DNA of 64,000 bases from Mycolicibacterium canariasense (GTDB taxonomy: Bacteria > Actinomycetota > Actinomycetes > Mycobacteriales > Mycobacteriaceae), in assembly GCF_002101555.1 (NCBI RefSeq), contig NZ_LQOL01000049.1:62001-126000 (forward strand), written 5' to 3'. The position numbers were made by a program, and so were the translations under genes. Below, piece after piece: positions 40,609-49,764 of the stretch. Position 1 is the stretch's first letter. Every line of letters begins with the position of its first letter. The notes beneath the pieces are model-generated. The model had not been told where the DNA came from and did not search any database. It saw only the letters and a program-made list of their open reading frames with translations.

Positions 40609-42320
40609 CCGTCACGTTGGACGCCGGTATTCAGCCGAAGACGCTCGACGGCGAGCTGACCGAGCAGGTCTACATGCAACTGCTCGAACGCCGCCACGCC
40701 TACATGTCGCGGAAGGTGAAGAAGCCACTTATCCGCCTGTGGGACAAGGAAATGCAGTTCATCTGCACCATCGAAGATGTTGACCGGTGGATGTGGGAAG
40801 AGCTGGCCACCGACGACGGATCCGCAGAGATCACATTCTCTGGCAGTCACCAGGACTGGCTTCGCGACATTCTCATGGTTGAGACGCCGATCGAAGCTGA
40901 CCTGCACATCACGATCGACCCGGATCCGGACAATCCGACCGACTACAAGAACCGGTGGGGCGGCAAGGTCGTCACCCTCGAAGATGACGAAACCGCCGGT
41001 GAGGCACCGAAAACCACGATCAAGTGCGTCTCGAATCGACGCCACATGCGCGGAATCTACCTGGCCGCGAACCCCATCTTCCCCATGGAAGTGCAGCTTC
41101 CGAAGATGTATCTCTGGGGTGGCCCAACGGCTTTCACGTGCGCGAGCAGCGTTTTCATCAACCTGTTCCGGCTGTACACGCTGAACGGTTGGTTCCCGAT
41201 CCCGCGGAACATCTTCGCGCCCGAGACGTGGCTTCAGAACATCTCGCCGCTGAACTGGCCGGTGCAGGTGATGCCGATCAACCCGATCACCGATCAGTCG
41301 CGTTGGTGCACGATCGGGTCGCGGTGGAAGGACGCGCAGACGGTCCTCGGCCCGGTGATGAAGGACGCCGGCGTGATCTGCCGGGCTTACACGTGGCTAC
41401 CCGGGGATCCGGCCCCGTACACCATGTTCGGCCCGCTGGCCGAGGCGCTGAAGCCGACCCGGGCGTGCGTGATCCTGTCCTTCGAAGACAAGTCGGGTGT
41501 TGGCGGCCCGACCGGCACCATCCTCGACGGCGGCCTGAACCTGATCGCCGCCACGCTCGACGACCTGATCACCGAGACCGTGATCCCGCTCGACGCCGAC
41601 CGCGACGGTGAGACGGATCCGTTCTTCCGGAAGCTGCTGATGGTCGCGCCGAAGCCGCCGCCCATCGTGTACCGCGATGTCGGCTACGGCAACATCAAGC
41701 GAAAACGGCGAGTAATACACAAGTCTCAGGCAACAGACATCATCGTCGGCGGCAAGAGCCCCCAATGGGTCAACCAGGCAATCACTTTCGCGATCCGCTA
41801 TGCGATATCGCAACTGGCCCAGGTGGTTATGGGTGTCGAAGCGCCGGGCGTCGAAGGCTTGGACAACCTGTATCAGGGCCAGCTCGACGACGTGTTCCTG
41901 GCCTTCCAACGCTTCGTAAACCCTTTGCGCTCAGCGCAAGCCGGCTCGTATGCGTTCCGCGAGCACTTCGCGCAGAACACCGGCACCGCCTACGTGCTGA
42001 ACGCGATATCCGGTATCGCGATCGCCGACGAAGAGGTCAAGGCCTATTCGTCGATGAAGTTCGACATCGGCAACGGCCCGTACGTGTGGGGCCAGGACTA
42101 CGAGCTGGGCGACCGGGTCGGCGCGGAGCTGCGCGGAATCCTGTACACCGACCAGATTCTCGCGGCCCGTGGCGAAGGAACACGCGAGCTGGCCGGCGAC
42201 ATCCAAGTCAGCTTCGGCGATGACTCCCGCGAAGAGAACCCGATCGCCCGCGGCTTCCGCACGATCGGCAACGTCGCGAACTTCGCCGCCCTACTAGCAG
42301 GAAGCGGGGACCTCTTTTGA
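40605..42320 (+). CDS. Minor tail protein (Gp37-like baseplate hub)
   Basis: 571 residues from an ATG overlapping the previous stop. RLWDKEMQFICTIEDVDRW, then an AEITFSGSHQDWL strand pair and the central SNRRHMRGIYLAANP match the ReqiPepy6 Gp37-like family of actinophage tail proteins that form the hub/Tal equivalent. The C-terminal helical region (QAITFAIRYAISQLAQVVMG) may contact the fibres. Confidence 0.75.
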   Translation: MTVTLDAGIQPKTLDGELTEQVYMQLLERRHAYMSRKVKKPLIRLWDKEMQFICTIEDVDRWMWEELATDDGSAEITFSGSHQDWLRDILMVETPIEADLHITIDPDPDNPTDYKNRWGGKVVTLEDDETAGEAPKTTIKCVSNRRHMRGIYLAANPIFPMEVQLPKMYLWGGPTAFTCASSVFINLFRLYTLNGWFPIPRNIFAPETWLQNISPLNWPVQVMPINPITDQSRWCTIGSRWKDAQTVLGPVMKDAGVICRAYTWLPGDPAPYTMFGPLAEALKPTRACVILSFEDKSGVGGPTGTILDGGLNLIAATLDDLITETVIPLDADRDGETDPFFRKLLMVAPKPPPIVYRDVGYGNIKRKRRVIHKSQATDIIVGGKSPQWVNQAITFAIRYAISQLAQVVMGVEAPGVEGLDNLYQGQLDDVFLAFQRFVNPLRSAQAGSYAFREHFAQNTGTAYVLNAISGIAIADEEVKAYSSMKFDIGNGPYVWGQDYELGDRVGAELRGILYTDQILAARGEGTRELAGDIQVSFGDDSREENPIARGFRTIGNVANFAALLAGSGDLF

Positions 42321-42529
42321 TCAACGTCGACATCGTGGTGACACCACGGCCAGTCGATGGCCGCTGTGCTCCACTCAGCATCGCCGCCGAAGAACTCCCG
42401 ACGCTGGAGGTCCACCGGCACGCATGCGTCGATCCGGACTGCTCGGCCGCGCGTGGTCAGTGGGCGGTCATCACAGTGCCGGTCAGCGACTCCGAGGCCG
42501 ATCGTCTCATGGCGCTAGGGACGAACTGA
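42317..42529 (+). CDS. Small tail-region protein, TTG start
   Basis: 70 residues from TTG 42317 overlapping the previous stop. Two Cys-containing turns (HACVDPDCSAARG) could form a metal site or disulfide. It precedes a DUF2744-like gene with TGATG overlap. Function unknown. Confidence 0.5.
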   Translation: MINVDIVVTPRPVDGRCAPLSIAAEELPTLEVHRHACVDPDCSAARGQWAVITVPVSDSEADRLMALGTN

Positions 42530-43113
42530 TGGGCAAAGGTGCACGGTTGAAGCGTCGGACCCGGCCACCGATGCCGGGGGTGCGCGATTCGCCCTACGTC
42601 GACGCCTTCACGAAAGCTGAGTGGGACGAGGTCATGGCCCGCAAGGACCGCCTCATGCGGTTCTTCCGCGACGCGGTGAAGGTGACCGACGGCACGATCA
42701 TCGGAATCGACGACGCCACACTGCAACTGCTCGTCTTGCACGCGGCGCTCGCCGGCGTCACCCAAGACGAAGACATCGCGCTGATCCGGCCGAAGGTGCT
42801 CCCCGACGAGGAAGGCCGGCTGGCTGACTCGCACGAGTGGGTGGTGAAGCGGTTCGACACCGAGGAAGCCCGCCAGGCCGACGCCGAGGAAGAAGCGCGG
42901 CGCCGCAAGGCAGCTCACGACGTGGCGATGGCGCAGATGACGCCCGAAGCGCAGCGCGCCTATCGGCGGATGTTCGAACCCGCGGCGCGCAAAGCCTTCC
43001 AGGTCGGCGGCCAGCAGATGGCCGACCACCTGGCACCGGCCGGCGACGAGACCCCGGAAGCGACCTATCTGCGCGAGCAGGCGCAGGCACTCAGAGAGAA
43101 GGGCCAGCTATGA
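42529..43113 (+). CDS. DUF2744-like tail-region protein
   Basis: 194 residues. A short basic N-terminus is followed by a helical protein (AFTKAEWDEVMARKDRLMRFF, a charged Glu/Arg coiled coil near 120-150). From memory the layout resembles the DUF2744 (gp29) family found in mycobacteriophage tail modules; this is a family guess. Role unknown. Confidence 0.55.
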   Translation: MGKGARLKRRTRPPMPGVRDSPYVDAFTKAEWDEVMARKDRLMRFFRDAVKVTDGTIIGIDDATLQLLVLHAALAGVTQDEDIALIRPKVLPDEEGRLADSHEWVVKRFDTEEARQADAEEEARRRKAAHDVAMAQMTPEAQRAYRRMFEPAARKAFQVGGQQMADHLAPAGDETPEATYLREQAQALREKGQL

Positions 43114-44207
43114 CGATCCCCGTCGAACCGATCTACCTCGGAACGCGTTTCGTCAACATCAAGTTCTACGCGATGCCCCGCAACCCGGGGGATCCGCAGA
43201 TGATCGCCGGCACGCTGACGCTGATGCCCGACGAGGCCGCGCTGACGCTCGACGCGCTGATCGGACCGCAAGGTCCGCGTGGCCTGCCGGCGCCGTTCTG
43301 GCGGCCGGAATTCCAGTCCACCATCACCAACCCCGCCGACCTGCCCGACGGGCTCGGCGAAGGCGACGCCGGCCGCGCCTGGTACATCGCCGGGTTCTGG
43401 CACATCTGGGACGGCGACAACTGGCAGGTGCTGCTCGGCGCAATCCCGGGCCCGCCCGGGCCGACCCCGAACATTTCGATGACGGCCGAGCAGGTGGTGA
43501 TGTCCGGGGCCACCCCGTACGGCGAGATCGTCGTGCAGGAAGGCGGCACCGACGAGAACCCGACGTTCCACCTGCTCATCCCGGGCATCGTCGGGCCGAA
43601 GGGCGACAACTCCCGCATCGCCGAATCGCTGGACTTCGAAGGCGAGATGCAGGACGGGCAAACCCTGATCTGGGATGCGTCCGCGCACAACGGCGAAGGC
43701 CGCTTCGTGCCAGGTGATCCGACGCAGCAGACGTTGCAGTACATCACCATCCCGCAGGGTAGCTTCGGGCCGGCCGGCACGTACTCGGCGGCGCGCACCG
43801 TCATCGCGGCGCCGTCGGTCGGGCCGCTCGACTACGCGTTCTATCCGAAGGTCGGCGGGCACCTGCGCTGGCAGCGGTACGGCCTGTTCAACTCCGCGCA
43901 GGTGTGCGTCGAAGTGCGGATGCTGCCGCAGGGATCGACGGACGCGCCCGAGTCCGGCGAGCTCATCGGCAAGGCGATCTACGACCCGGCCACGCTGGAC
44001 ACCGAGACGGTCGCCCACATCCGGGACCACTGGTCGTCGGCCGCGGACCCGACCCGGGCAGTCAACCCCGAGTCGGCGGTCGGCCGCATCTCGAAGGACC
44101 AGGGCATCGACATCTACGTGATGTTGGTGCGCCAGGGCGGATCCGGCAGCTACAAGTACGTGACCAACGACTCGCATCTGTCTATCGAGCTGATCCCGGT
44201 GAGCTGA
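43110..44207 (+). CDS. Minor tail protein with collagen-like motifs
   Basis: 365 residues from an ATG overlapping the previous stop. Gly-X-Y stretches (GPQGPRGLP near 51, GPPGPTP near 113, GPKGD near 167) separate beta domains, as in trimeric tail fibres. The C-terminal 150 residues form a beta-rich head. It likely contributes to host contact. Confidence 0.75.
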   Translation: MTIPVEPIYLGTRFVNIKFYAMPRNPGDPQMIAGTLTLMPDEAALTLDALIGPQGPRGLPAPFWRPEFQSTITNPADLPDGLGEGDAGRAWYIAGFWHIWDGDNWQVLLGAIPGPPGPTPNISMTAEQVVMSGATPYGEIVVQEGGTDENPTFHLLIPGIVGPKGDNSRIAESLDFEGEMQDGQTLIWDASAHNGEGRFVPGDPTQQTLQYITIPQGSFGPAGTYSAARTVIAAPSVGPLDYAFYPKVGGHLRWQRYGLFNSAQVCVEVRMLPQGSTDAPESGELIGKAIYDPATLDTETVAHIRDHWSSAADPTRAVNPESAVGRISKDQGIDIYVMLVRQGGSGSYKYVTNDSHLSIELIPVS

Positions 44208-45370
44208 TGCCCAAAGCCGTTGACAAGCATCCGCAGTCGCGCGGGACCGGCAACGCGATCTTCAATCCGCTGCGCCAGGGTGTGTCGTCGTACGAGGATC
44301 CGCTGTCGGCGATCGGCGACGACGCCCATGCCATCGGCGGGCAGTGGCACGATCTGTTCAGCGCGCTCGGGTCGATCTTCGGCCTGCCGTCGCCGCAAGA
44401 GATCCTGGCCGGCGCCGCCAACGGTGTGGCCACGGTCATCGGTGGCGCCGTCGACTTCCTCGGCGAGCTGGGCAACCGGTTCGGCCGGCTGATCGGCGGT
44501 CTGCTCGATCCCTTCCAGGTACCGATTCTGGACCCGTCGAAGATCCTGAACCTGCCCGGGCTCTTCGAGAACGTCGTCGATATCGCGACGGGCATCTTCA
44601 ACGGGTGGTTTGGCGGCGGCGGTTCGGGCACCGCGGCCGAGGTCACGTACACGATCGAGAAGATCAAAGACGCCGTGCTCAACGGCTACAACGTGCACGT
44701 GGTCACCTCCGACGAGGTGAATTGGGTTGTCCCGTCGCCCCTCCCCGTCGAGTTCAACATCGGCATGTTCAGCGGCGGCCAGGACGGCAACGGCGGATCG
44801 TCGGGCGGCGGAAGCGGCGGCGCGGGCGGCCTGCACGGCTCCTACATCGTGAACCGGGTCGACCTGACCGGCATCGCAGCGCTGGACACCCGGGTCGGCG
44901 CCGCGAACAACCTGTCGTACGTGCGGGTGCACAACGCCACCCCGCATACGGGCACGGTGGTGGCGCAGTCGGCCGCGCACGGGTCGGGTGGCGGGATGTC
45001 CACACCGCTGGGCTACTCGCCGTCGGCGTCGATCCCCGGGTCCGGCGGCAAGGGCAGCGATTACAACACCGGCAACGGCACGCCCGGGTCGCCGTCGCTG
45101 CTGGCCGCCGGCGGGGCGCGCGGCGCCACGGGCACCTTCGGTTCGTCGGGCCAGCCGGGCGATTCGGTGTCGGCCGGGGCCGCGGTGAAATGCGGCGGCG
45201 GCGGTGGCGGTGGTGGTGGTGCGGCGTCGGTGGCCCTCAACACCGGCGGCAAGGGCGGCGCGGGCGGATACCCCGGCGGTGGTGGCGGTGGCGGCGGTGC
45301 GTCGAACGGCGCCGCGGCCGGCGGCGGTGGCCCGGGCGCGCCAGGCATGGTGATCTTCTACTACAAGTAG
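44207..45370 (+). CDS. Glycine-rich minor tail protein
   Basis: 387 residues. Helical first 130 residues (ILAGAANGVATVIGGAVDFLG) then a beta domain and a Gly/Ser/Ala-rich C-terminal 190 residues with runs of up to nine Gly, ending in MVIFYYK. Such Gly-rich ends occur in actinophage receptor-binding tail tips. The repetitive DNA at 45180-45340 is prone to length change. Confidence 0.75.
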   Translation: MPKAVDKHPQSRGTGNAIFNPLRQGVSSYEDPLSAIGDDAHAIGGQWHDLFSALGSIFGLPSPQEILAGAANGVATVIGGAVDFLGELGNRFGRLIGGLLDPFQVPILDPSKILNLPGLFENVVDIATGIFNGWFGGGGSGTAAEVTYTIEKIKDAVLNGYNVHVVTSDEVNWVVPSPLPVEFNIGMFSGGQDGNGGSSGGGSGGAGGLHGSYIVNRVDLTGIAALDTRVGAANNLSYVRVHNATPHTGTVVAQSAAHGSGGGMSTPLGYSPSASIPGSGGKGSDYNTGNGTPGSPSLLAAGGARGATGTFGSSGQPGDSVSAGAAVKCGGGGGGGGGAASVALNTGGKGGAGGYPGGGGGGGGASNGAAAGGGGPGAPGMVIFYYK

Positions 45371-45379
45371 GTGGGACAG

Positions 45380-45706
45380 ATGGAAACAGCAACCCTGGTA
45401 GGCGAACAGCTTTCGCAGTTCTGCCCGGTGACCAATCACTACGAATGCTCGGACGGGAAGCACCTTCTGGTGACGATCCCGCGGCTCGACGCGAGCACGG
45501 TGCAGGAGATGTTGGGTGTCCGCGTGCCCATCGTGAAGATGCATCTGCCGGACAAGGCCGACGTGTTCCTGGCCGACGCTGACGCGGTGGTGCTCGACGC
45601 CGACGGCGACCCTGCCAACGGCATGACACCGCTCGTGTCGGTGCCCGGGTGTGAGAGCTTCGCTGACGCGCTGGCCGCCGCCGGCTACGAGCTGGTGACG
45701 CCGTGA
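45380..45706 (+). CDS. Small tail-associated protein
   Basis: 108 residues from ATG 45380 (GTG 45371 is also in frame; the GGTGGGA between them suits ATG). Beta-rich with an acidic DADADAVVLDADG stretch. Common position just before the lysin genes. Function unknown. Confidence 0.55.
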   Translation: METATLVGEQLSQFCPVTNHYECSDGKHLLVTIPRLDASTVQEMLGVRVPIVKMHLPDKADVFLADADAVVLDADGDPANGMTPLVSVPGCESFADALAAAGYELVTP

Positions 45707-45909
45707 ACCGGCCCGAGGTGTATCAGGATTTGCGCGAGGACTCGCCGACGTTCGGCGCCGTCGCGGTGAAGCTGCCGGACGGGAGCACGCTCGGCGACTA
45801 CGGGGCGATGACGCTGGACCGCGGCGGCAGCTACCCGCGCGCGGAACGCCTTGCGGGATGGACCCGTATGGTGCCCGTGGTCGATGTCGGGCCGGCCGCG
45901 ATCGGTTAG
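45703..45909 (+). CDS. Small protein before lysA
   Basis: 68 residues from a GTG overlapping the previous stop. Beta pattern FGAVAVKLPDGSTLGDYGAMTLDRGG. No motif recognised. A 33-bp gap then leads to lysA. Confidence 0.5.
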   Translation: MNRPEVYQDLREDSPTFGAVAVKLPDGSTLGDYGAMTLDRGGSYPRAERLAGWTRMVPVVDVGPAAIG

Positions 45910-45942
45910 CTCAGGATCACGGGTGCGTGTTGTGCTCAACGC

Positions 45943-47463
45943 GTGAGCTTTACCCGCTTCCTCCAAGACGACCCGCTGAGAACGCGGGCCGACTACATGC
46001 GACTGTTCATCGAGGTTGCCAACGAACTTGGGCTTGAAGAGAAGCCCGCCGCGGTGCTCGCCGGCATGTGCACGTTGCAGGAAGTCGGCGTGAAGGACAA
46101 CGATCCGCCCTTCGAGCGGCGGATATGGTTGCCCGCGAACCCGACCCGCGAGCCGACCAGCGTCAACTACCCGCACGACAGCGAGAGTGACGACGGCCGC
46201 AGCGTCGGCATCTGCCAGCAGCAGCGCGGCCCGAACGGCGAACTGTGGTGGGGCACCGTCGCCGACGAGATGAACCCGCGCACCGCGATCCGCAACTTCA
46301 TGTCGCGGCTGCCCAAGGAATTCCACGCGAACGACGGCATCGACGCCGGCCACTTCATCGCTGCCGCCAAGTCGGCCAACGACGTCGTTCAGGGCGTGCA
46401 GCGCTCCGGCGTCCCCGAGGCGTACGCACAGTGGTGGGGCGACGCGATCCGCCTGTACAACGAGGTGAAGGCCGGCGGGCCGGTCACCGTGCCGCCGCCC
46501 CCGGACGCGATCGAGTACGAGCACGGCCCGTGGACCGGCGACCCGGTGTGGCTGGCCGATGTCCTTCGCGCCGAGGGCCTGACGGTCATCGAGACGCCCG
46601 GCTGGCTGGAATCCGGGCACGGCGACATGGGATCGCTGTGGGGTGTGCTGAATCACCACACCGGATCGAACGGGTCGACGTGGCAGTCGATCCGCTACGG
46701 CCGTAGCGACCTGGCCGGCCCGCTGGCCAACATCCACCTTCGCCGCGACGGCGTCGTCGAGCTGGTCGCCGTCGGGGTGTGCTGGCACGGCGGAACCGGG
46801 TACTGGCCCGGCCTCGGCCGCCACAACGCCAACCAGCGGATGATCGGGATCGAATGCCAGAACGACGGCGGCGGATCCCCCGGCAAGCCGCACCGCTCGT
46901 CCTGGCCGGACGTCCAGTATGACGCGCTGGTGAAGGTCAACGCCGCGATCAACCGGCGTATCGACGTTGACGCGTCACACAGCCTGTCGCACAAGGAATA
47001 CGACCAGGGCGACCCACCCACCGCCGAGGGCAAGTGGGATCCCGGCGCGATCGACATGGACATCCTGCGCGCCGACATCCAGGCGCAGATCAACCGTAAA
47101 CCGAGGACCGGAGGCTTTCTGATGGCGTTGACCGACAAGCAGCAGCAAGAGCTCTACGACGAGATCATGAAGCGGGGCCCGTCCCGCGCCGCCCTGGCCG
47201 AGGACGGCAAGGACATCGAGACGATGTTGGGCTTCATCTACAACATCGACGGAAACGTGTGGGACGGCCGGAACACGCTGGCCTACCTGCTCGATGTGCC
47301 CTACGCCGTCGAGCACGTCGAGCGCGTCGCCCGCGAAGGGGTGGCGCCGGACTCCTATGCCGCGACGAACCCCTTCGTCGCCGAGTTCGGCCAGGACATG
47401 TGCAAGGCGCTCGTCGCGTTCAAGCCGAAGTTTCAGGCTGTCTTCAAGATGGGTGCGGCCTGA
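45943..47463 (+). CDS. lysA: Endolysin LysA: N-terminal peptidase-like, amidase, C-terminal binding domain
   Basis: 506 residues from GTG 45943. Residues 1-165 form an N-terminal domain (MRLFIEVANELGLEEKPAAV, VGICQQ) like those of mycobacteriophage LysA proteins. Residues 195-360 are an N-acetylmuramoyl-L-alanine amidase with zinc/catalytic elements LNHHTGSNG (near 237), GIECQNDG and HKEYDQGDPP. Residues 394-506 are a C-terminal wall-binding region. It degrades host peptidoglycan at lysis. Its stop overlaps the lysB start. Confidence 0.92.
   Translation: MSFTRFLQDDPLRTRADYMRLFIEVANELGLEEKPAAVLAGMCTLQEVGVKDNDPPFERRIWLPANPTREPTSVNYPHDSESDDGRSVGICQQQRGPNGELWWGTVADEMNPRTAIRNFMSRLPKEFHANDGIDAGHFIAAAKSANDVVQGVQRSGVPEAYAQWWGDAIRLYNEVKAGGPVTVPPPPDAIEYEHGPWTGDPVWLADVLRAEGLTVIETPGWLESGHGDMGSLWGVLNHHTGSNGSTWQSIRYGRSDLAGPLANIHLRRDGVVELVAVGVCWHGGTGYWPGLGRHNANQRMIGIECQNDGGGSPGKPHRSSWPDVQYDALVKVNAAINRRIDVDASHSLSHKEYDQGDPPTAEGKWDPGAIDMDILRADIQAQINRKPRTGGFLMALTDKQQQELYDEIMKRGPSRAALAEDGKDIETMLGFIYNIDGNVWDGRNTLAYLLDVPYAVEHVERVAREGVAPDSYAATNPFVAEFGQDMCKALVAFKPKFQAVFKMGAA
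47122..47463 (+). CDS. Internal start producing the LysA binding domain alone
   Basis: ATG 47122 is in the lysA frame with a perfect GGAGG at 47110-47114, 7 bases upstream, better than the site of lysA itself. The 113-residue product (MALTDKQQQELYDEIMKRG onward) begins just after the amidase domain, so it would be a free cell-wall-binding subunit. Internal starts are known in several endolysins, including mycobacteriophage Ms6 LysA. Not shown here. Confidence 0.6.
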   Translation: MALTDKQQQELYDEIMKRGPSRAALAEDGKDIETMLGFIYNIDGNVWDGRNTLAYLLDVPYAVEHVERVAREGVAPDSYAATNPFVAEFGQDMCKALVAFKPKFQAVFKMGAA

Positions 47464-48635
47464 TGGCGCACGACGCCGGCGGGAAGTGGATCGGGTACGG
47501 CCTCGGCGACGTCGGATCCGAGGTCGCCCGCGTGCAGCACCGGCTTCTGTACGCGTACCCGAAGAACTCGTTCGCCGTGCAGATGGGTGTCCTCGAGACC
47601 GGTGTGTTCGATGATGCGACGCGCCGCTCGGTGCAGCAGCTCGCGATCCACATCAACTCCGATCCGGCGCTGCTGCGCAAGATGACCGGCGGCGACAAGC
47701 CGCTGCGCACCGACGGGATCGCCGATCTGGCGCTGCGCACCGCGATCCGCGCCTACATCCCGCCGGTGCTCGGCCCGAAGTACCGGATCCAGGGCGTCTG
47801 GCACGACACCCGCGCCTACCTGATGCCGCCGGACGCGCCGAGCTTCAACCGCGACACCGCGGCCGGCGCCCGCGAAGGCCAGCGGCTCACGCAGACCATC
47901 GACGGCGACATCATCGGTATCGGCTACTCGATGGGCGCCAAGACGCTTCGCGACTACGAGATGACGCTGACCGCCGAGCAGCGCGCCCGCTACCTGATGT
48001 CGATCAACTTCGGCGACCCGTCGATGCGGCCGGACGGCTCACTGCTCGGCAACGACCCGGGCGAAGGAATCAGCCGGCAGCCGCACCCCGACTTCGTCGC
48101 CGACCGCTACTGGTCGTACTCGATCGACGGCGACTGGTACCCGCGGGCCCGCGGCCTGTTGTTCTTCTTCTACGAGGTGATCTCGCGCGCCGAGCTCACG
48201 CTGGACTTCGCGTCGTGGCTGCTGACGAAGATGCCGACGGTCGCGATGCAGGAACTCACCGGCCTGGTCGGTTCGTCCGACGACACCGGTGTGGCCGGCA
48301 TCCTGTCCGGCCTGGTCGGCTTCGTCACGGCGGGCCCGGTGAACTTCGTGCCGGCCAACCCGCTGGGCAACCTGGTCAACCCGCTGCAACTGCTCGCGTT
48401 GCTGCCGTCGCTCATCAACCTGATGGTCGACGCGGTGAAGTTCGTTGGCACGCAGGCGCACGGCATGTACGCCGACCTGAATCACGCGTTCTGGGACGGG
48501 ATGACGGCCGTCGATCACGCGGTGAAGACGATCCGCGAGACCTGCCCGAACGGTGCGACGCTGCTGCTCTTCCCCGGCTCGTGGGCGATGTGGAATCAGG
48601 GATTCCAGTTCGACGTCGCCCTCCGGCTGCAATGA
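47463..48635 (+). CDS. lysB: LysB mycolylarabinogalactan esterase
   Basis: 390 residues. A peptidoglycan-binding-like N-terminus (residues 10-100) precedes an alpha/beta hydrolase with GxSxG in IGIGYSMGAK (Ser near 156); a helical lid-like region (LVGSSDDTGVAGILSGLVGFV ...) and a C-terminal DHAVKTIRETCPN segment follow. LysB cleaves mycolic acids from arabinogalactan, disrupting the outer membrane of mycolata, and thus identifies the host group. ATG 47463 overlaps the lysA stop. Confidence 0.93.
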   Translation: MAHDAGGKWIGYGLGDVGSEVARVQHRLLYAYPKNSFAVQMGVLETGVFDDATRRSVQQLAIHINSDPALLRKMTGGDKPLRTDGIADLALRTAIRAYIPPVLGPKYRIQGVWHDTRAYLMPPDAPSFNRDTAAGAREGQRLTQTIDGDIIGIGYSMGAKTLRDYEMTLTAEQRARYLMSINFGDPSMRPDGSLLGNDPGEGISRQPHPDFVADRYWSYSIDGDWYPRARGLLFFFYEVISRAELTLDFASWLLTKMPTVAMQELTGLVGSSDDTGVAGILSGLVGFVTAGPVNFVPANPLGNLVNPLQLLALLPSLINLMVDAVKFVGTQAHGMYADLNHAFWDGMTAVDHAVKTIRETCPNGATLLLFPGSWAMWNQGFQFDVALRLQ

Positions 48636-48648
48636 GAAAGGCCGAATC

Positions 48649-48912
48649 ATGCTGGCTGTCCTGAAGGAATGCTGGAAGGCGCTGCTGGCGTTTCTCGCGT
48701 TGTTCTTGACGAACGTCGCGATGCAGCTTCAGCAGGGCGGCGTGCCGTGGCCGACCGACGGCGGCCAGTGGGTGCGCTTCCTCGCGACCGTTGCGCTGGG
48801 CACGTACGTCGTGTGGCAGGGCCCGGCCAACAAACCGCGCCCTAAGCCACGCCGCCGCCGGCGCGCACCGGATCCGGGCCAGGCCACGCCGTCGCCGATT
48901 GACCCGAAGTGA
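48649..48912 (+). CDS. Holin candidate
   Basis: 87 residues from ATG 48649 with GAGAAAGG upstream. Two hydrophobic segments (about 8-25 and 42-58) and a highly basic C-terminus (KPRPKPRRRRR) fit class II holins, which permeabilise the membrane at lysis. It follows lysB by 13 bp. Confidence 0.75.
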   Translation: MLAVLKECWKALLAFLALFLTNVAMQLQQGGVPWPTDGGQWVRFLATVALGTYVVWQGPANKPRPKPRRRRRAPDPGQATPSPIDPK

Positions 48913-49184
48913 TGGGCTGGACAAACCCCGAATTCTGGGCCGGTCTCACCGGGCCCGGTTTGGCGACTCTCATCGCGATCATCTTCATGTGGGCGATCGC
49001 TACGGAACGCCTTGTGCCCGGCGGCCGTTACCGCGCCGAGCGAGCCCGCGGCGACAAGTACGAGCAGAGCTATCACGAGGCCACAAAGGCGCTGATCGAG
49101 AACACCGCCGGCACCATCGCGGCGACCGAGATGGTTTCGTCGTTCCGGAAAGAGATCGCCGCGCTCGCCCGAGAGGGGACGTGA
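48909..49184 (+). CDS. Second lysis-region membrane protein
   Basis: 91 residues from GTG 48909 or ATG 48912. One N-terminal transmembrane segment (about 13-32) and a long charged helix (ERARGDKYEQSYHEATKALI) to the C-terminus. Such one-helix proteins next to a holin may be a second holin or regulator in mycobacteriophages. Confidence 0.6.
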   Translation: MMGWTNPEFWAGLTGPGLATLIAIIFMWAIATERLVPGGRYRAERARGDKYEQSYHEATKALIENTAGTIAATEMVSSFRKEIAALAREGT

Positions 49185-49372
49185 TGTGGTGGCCATGGCG
49201 GCGCCGCACCGCGGAAGCCGAGCAGCGTCTTGCACGCGCCGAGGAAGCCACGCAGGGCATCGGCGAACTGATCCAGTATTCACGAGAGGCAGATGCGCGG
49301 TTGCGTCAAGAAGCGTCGCTCAACGGGTTCGGCAAATCGATCCAGCTCGCGATGAGGAGACGGCAGGCGTGA
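49184..49372 (+). CDS. Small basic coiled-coil protein
   Basis: 62 residues from an ATG overlapping the previous stop. WWPWRRRTAEAEQRLARAEE then a further helix: an aromatic/basic N-terminus that could bind the membrane surface, followed by a short coiled coil. It lies within the membrane-protein cluster after lysB; its overlap with both neighbours suggests a real gene. Confidence 0.5.
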   Translation: MWWPWRRRTAEAEQRLARAEEATQGIGELIQYSREADARLRQEASLNGFGKSIQLAMRRRQA

Positions 49373-49764
49373 GGCGGCTCATCGTCACGTGCATCGTCTT
49401 GATCGGCGGGGCGCTATTCTCGGACATCTGGTGGCTCGATCCGAATCACTTCCGAATCGCGGCCAACGTCGTCTTGGTCATCGTGGCCCTGCTGACCACC
49501 ATTTTCACTGTGCGCTATGCGTTCTGGTCGAGGTGGTGGACCAGCGAGGTCGGACCGCCGTACCTCGCGATGAAGACGATGTGGTCACTGCTGCTGTGGC
49601 AGATCTCGTTGGCGACCTGGTGGGATCCGGATTTTCCCGGCCGGCAAGAACTCCGGTTCGCGATCTACAGTCTGAGCGCGCTCGCCGCTGTCGCCATGAT
49701 TGCGGCGCTGGTCCACCAGCAGACGGTCCGAAGGCGGGATAAGGAGTCATCCGACAATGGCTGA
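49369..49764 (+). CDS. Multi-pass membrane protein in the lysis cluster
   Basis: 131 residues from GTG 49369. Hydrophobic segments at about 3-20, 30-48, 65-85 and 97-118 suggest three to four membrane helices. ends RRRDKESSDNG. Fourth of a run of lysis-region small proteins; could modulate lysis timing or exclude superinfection. Family unknown. Confidence 0.55.
   Translation: MRRLIVTCIVLIGGALFSDIWWLDPNHFRIAANVVLVIVALLTTIFTVRYAFWSRWWTSEVGPPYLAMKTMWSLLLWQISLATWWDPDFPGRQELRFAIYSLSALAAVAMIAALVHQQTVRRRDKESSDNG

Noticed and set aside
44150..45544. 464-codon antisense ORF opposite the Gly-rich tail protein
   Set aside because: Arises from the repetitive GGC/GGT tract; no start signal and no recognisable fold.
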